NCBI GenBank assembly: GCA_027296925.1
Contig: JAPUIP010000827.1
Span: 1 to 6,563 of the forward strand
Source of the DNA: Candidatus Poribacteria bacterium
GTDB taxonomy: Bacteria > Poribacteria > WGA-4E > PCPOR2b
Direction of reading: 5' to 3'
Length of the DNA: 6,563 bases
Shown here: piece after piece, positions 6,501-6,563 of the stretch
How positions within the stretch are numbered: the first letter of the stretch is position 1
Layout of the letters: every line of letters starts with the position of its first letter
Made by a program: the position numbers and the translations under genes
The notes under the pieces: model-generated
Told to the model about the DNA's origin: nothing
What the model saw: only the letters and a program-made list of their open reading frames with translations
The model's database searches: none

Positions 6501-6563
6501 TATTTCACCATCTTTTCGGAGCGTGAAAATTCATCGCCCCCATAGGGATCAAGTTAAGGCTTT

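Noticed and set aside
6537..6546. CCCTATGGGG on the minus strand upstream of the DUF4058 gene as a hairpin or operator.
   Set aside because: Only a 3-bp stem with a 3-base loop. No convincing promoter hexamer pair was found in the 63 bases 6501-6563.
1..6563. A new defence, mobile or secretion system.
   Set aside because: Five of six genes are recognised housekeeping families in a known order. There are no repeats, integrases, toxin-antitoxin pairs or array structures. Only the DUF4058 gene is uncharacterised.

Overview
The window holds six protein-coding genes, all on the minus strand. Read in the direction of transcription (right to left) the order is: a DUF4058-family protein, xseA, xseB, dxs, tlyA, and a Glu/Leu/Phe/Val dehydrogenase that runs off the left edge. 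It is a dense bacterial chromosomal segment. I see no RNA genes, CRISPR arrays, insertion sequences or origins. No gene-free stretch exceeds 300 bases; the largest gap is 120 bases (1324-1443).

Layout. 6500-5730 is the DUF4058 protein. It overlaps xseA (5746-4397) by 17 bases, and xseA overlaps xseB (4404-4165) by 8. A 59-base gap leads to dxs (4105-2243), whose end overlaps tlyA (2262-1444) by 20 bases. A 120-base gap with some dyad symmetry precedes the dehydrogenase (1323 to beyond position 1). The overlaps and the good Shine-Dalgarno (SD) sequences, several spaced exactly 7 bases from the start codon, suggest two tightly coupled groups (DUF4058-xseA-xseB and dxs-tlyA), probably in one operon.

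Functions. XseA and XseB form exonuclease VII, a single-strand DNA exonuclease. Dxs makes 1-deoxy-D-xylulose 5-phosphate, the entry to the MEP isoprenoid pathway and also a precursor for thiamine and pyridoxal phosphate. TlyA is an rRNA 2'-O-methyltransferase. The dehydrogenase interconverts glutamate and 2-oxoglutarate plus ammonium. The xseA-xseB-(ispA)-dxs-tlyA order is a widespread conserved neighbourhood, but ispA, which often sits between xseB and dxs, is absent here.

Organism. This is a bacterium with an MEP pathway and moderate G+C, about 57% in a counted 300-base stretch of dxs/tlyA. DUF4058 proteins are typical of planctomycetes, cyanobacteria, chloroflexi and several uncultivated phyla, so an environmental or uncultivated lineage is plausible. 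The phylum cannot be fixed from this window.

No clearly new system is visible. The item most worth following is the DUF4058 gene: it is translationally coupled to exonuclease VII, more AT-rich than its neighbours, and has a motif layout resembling Uma2-type PD-(D/E)XK nucleases.
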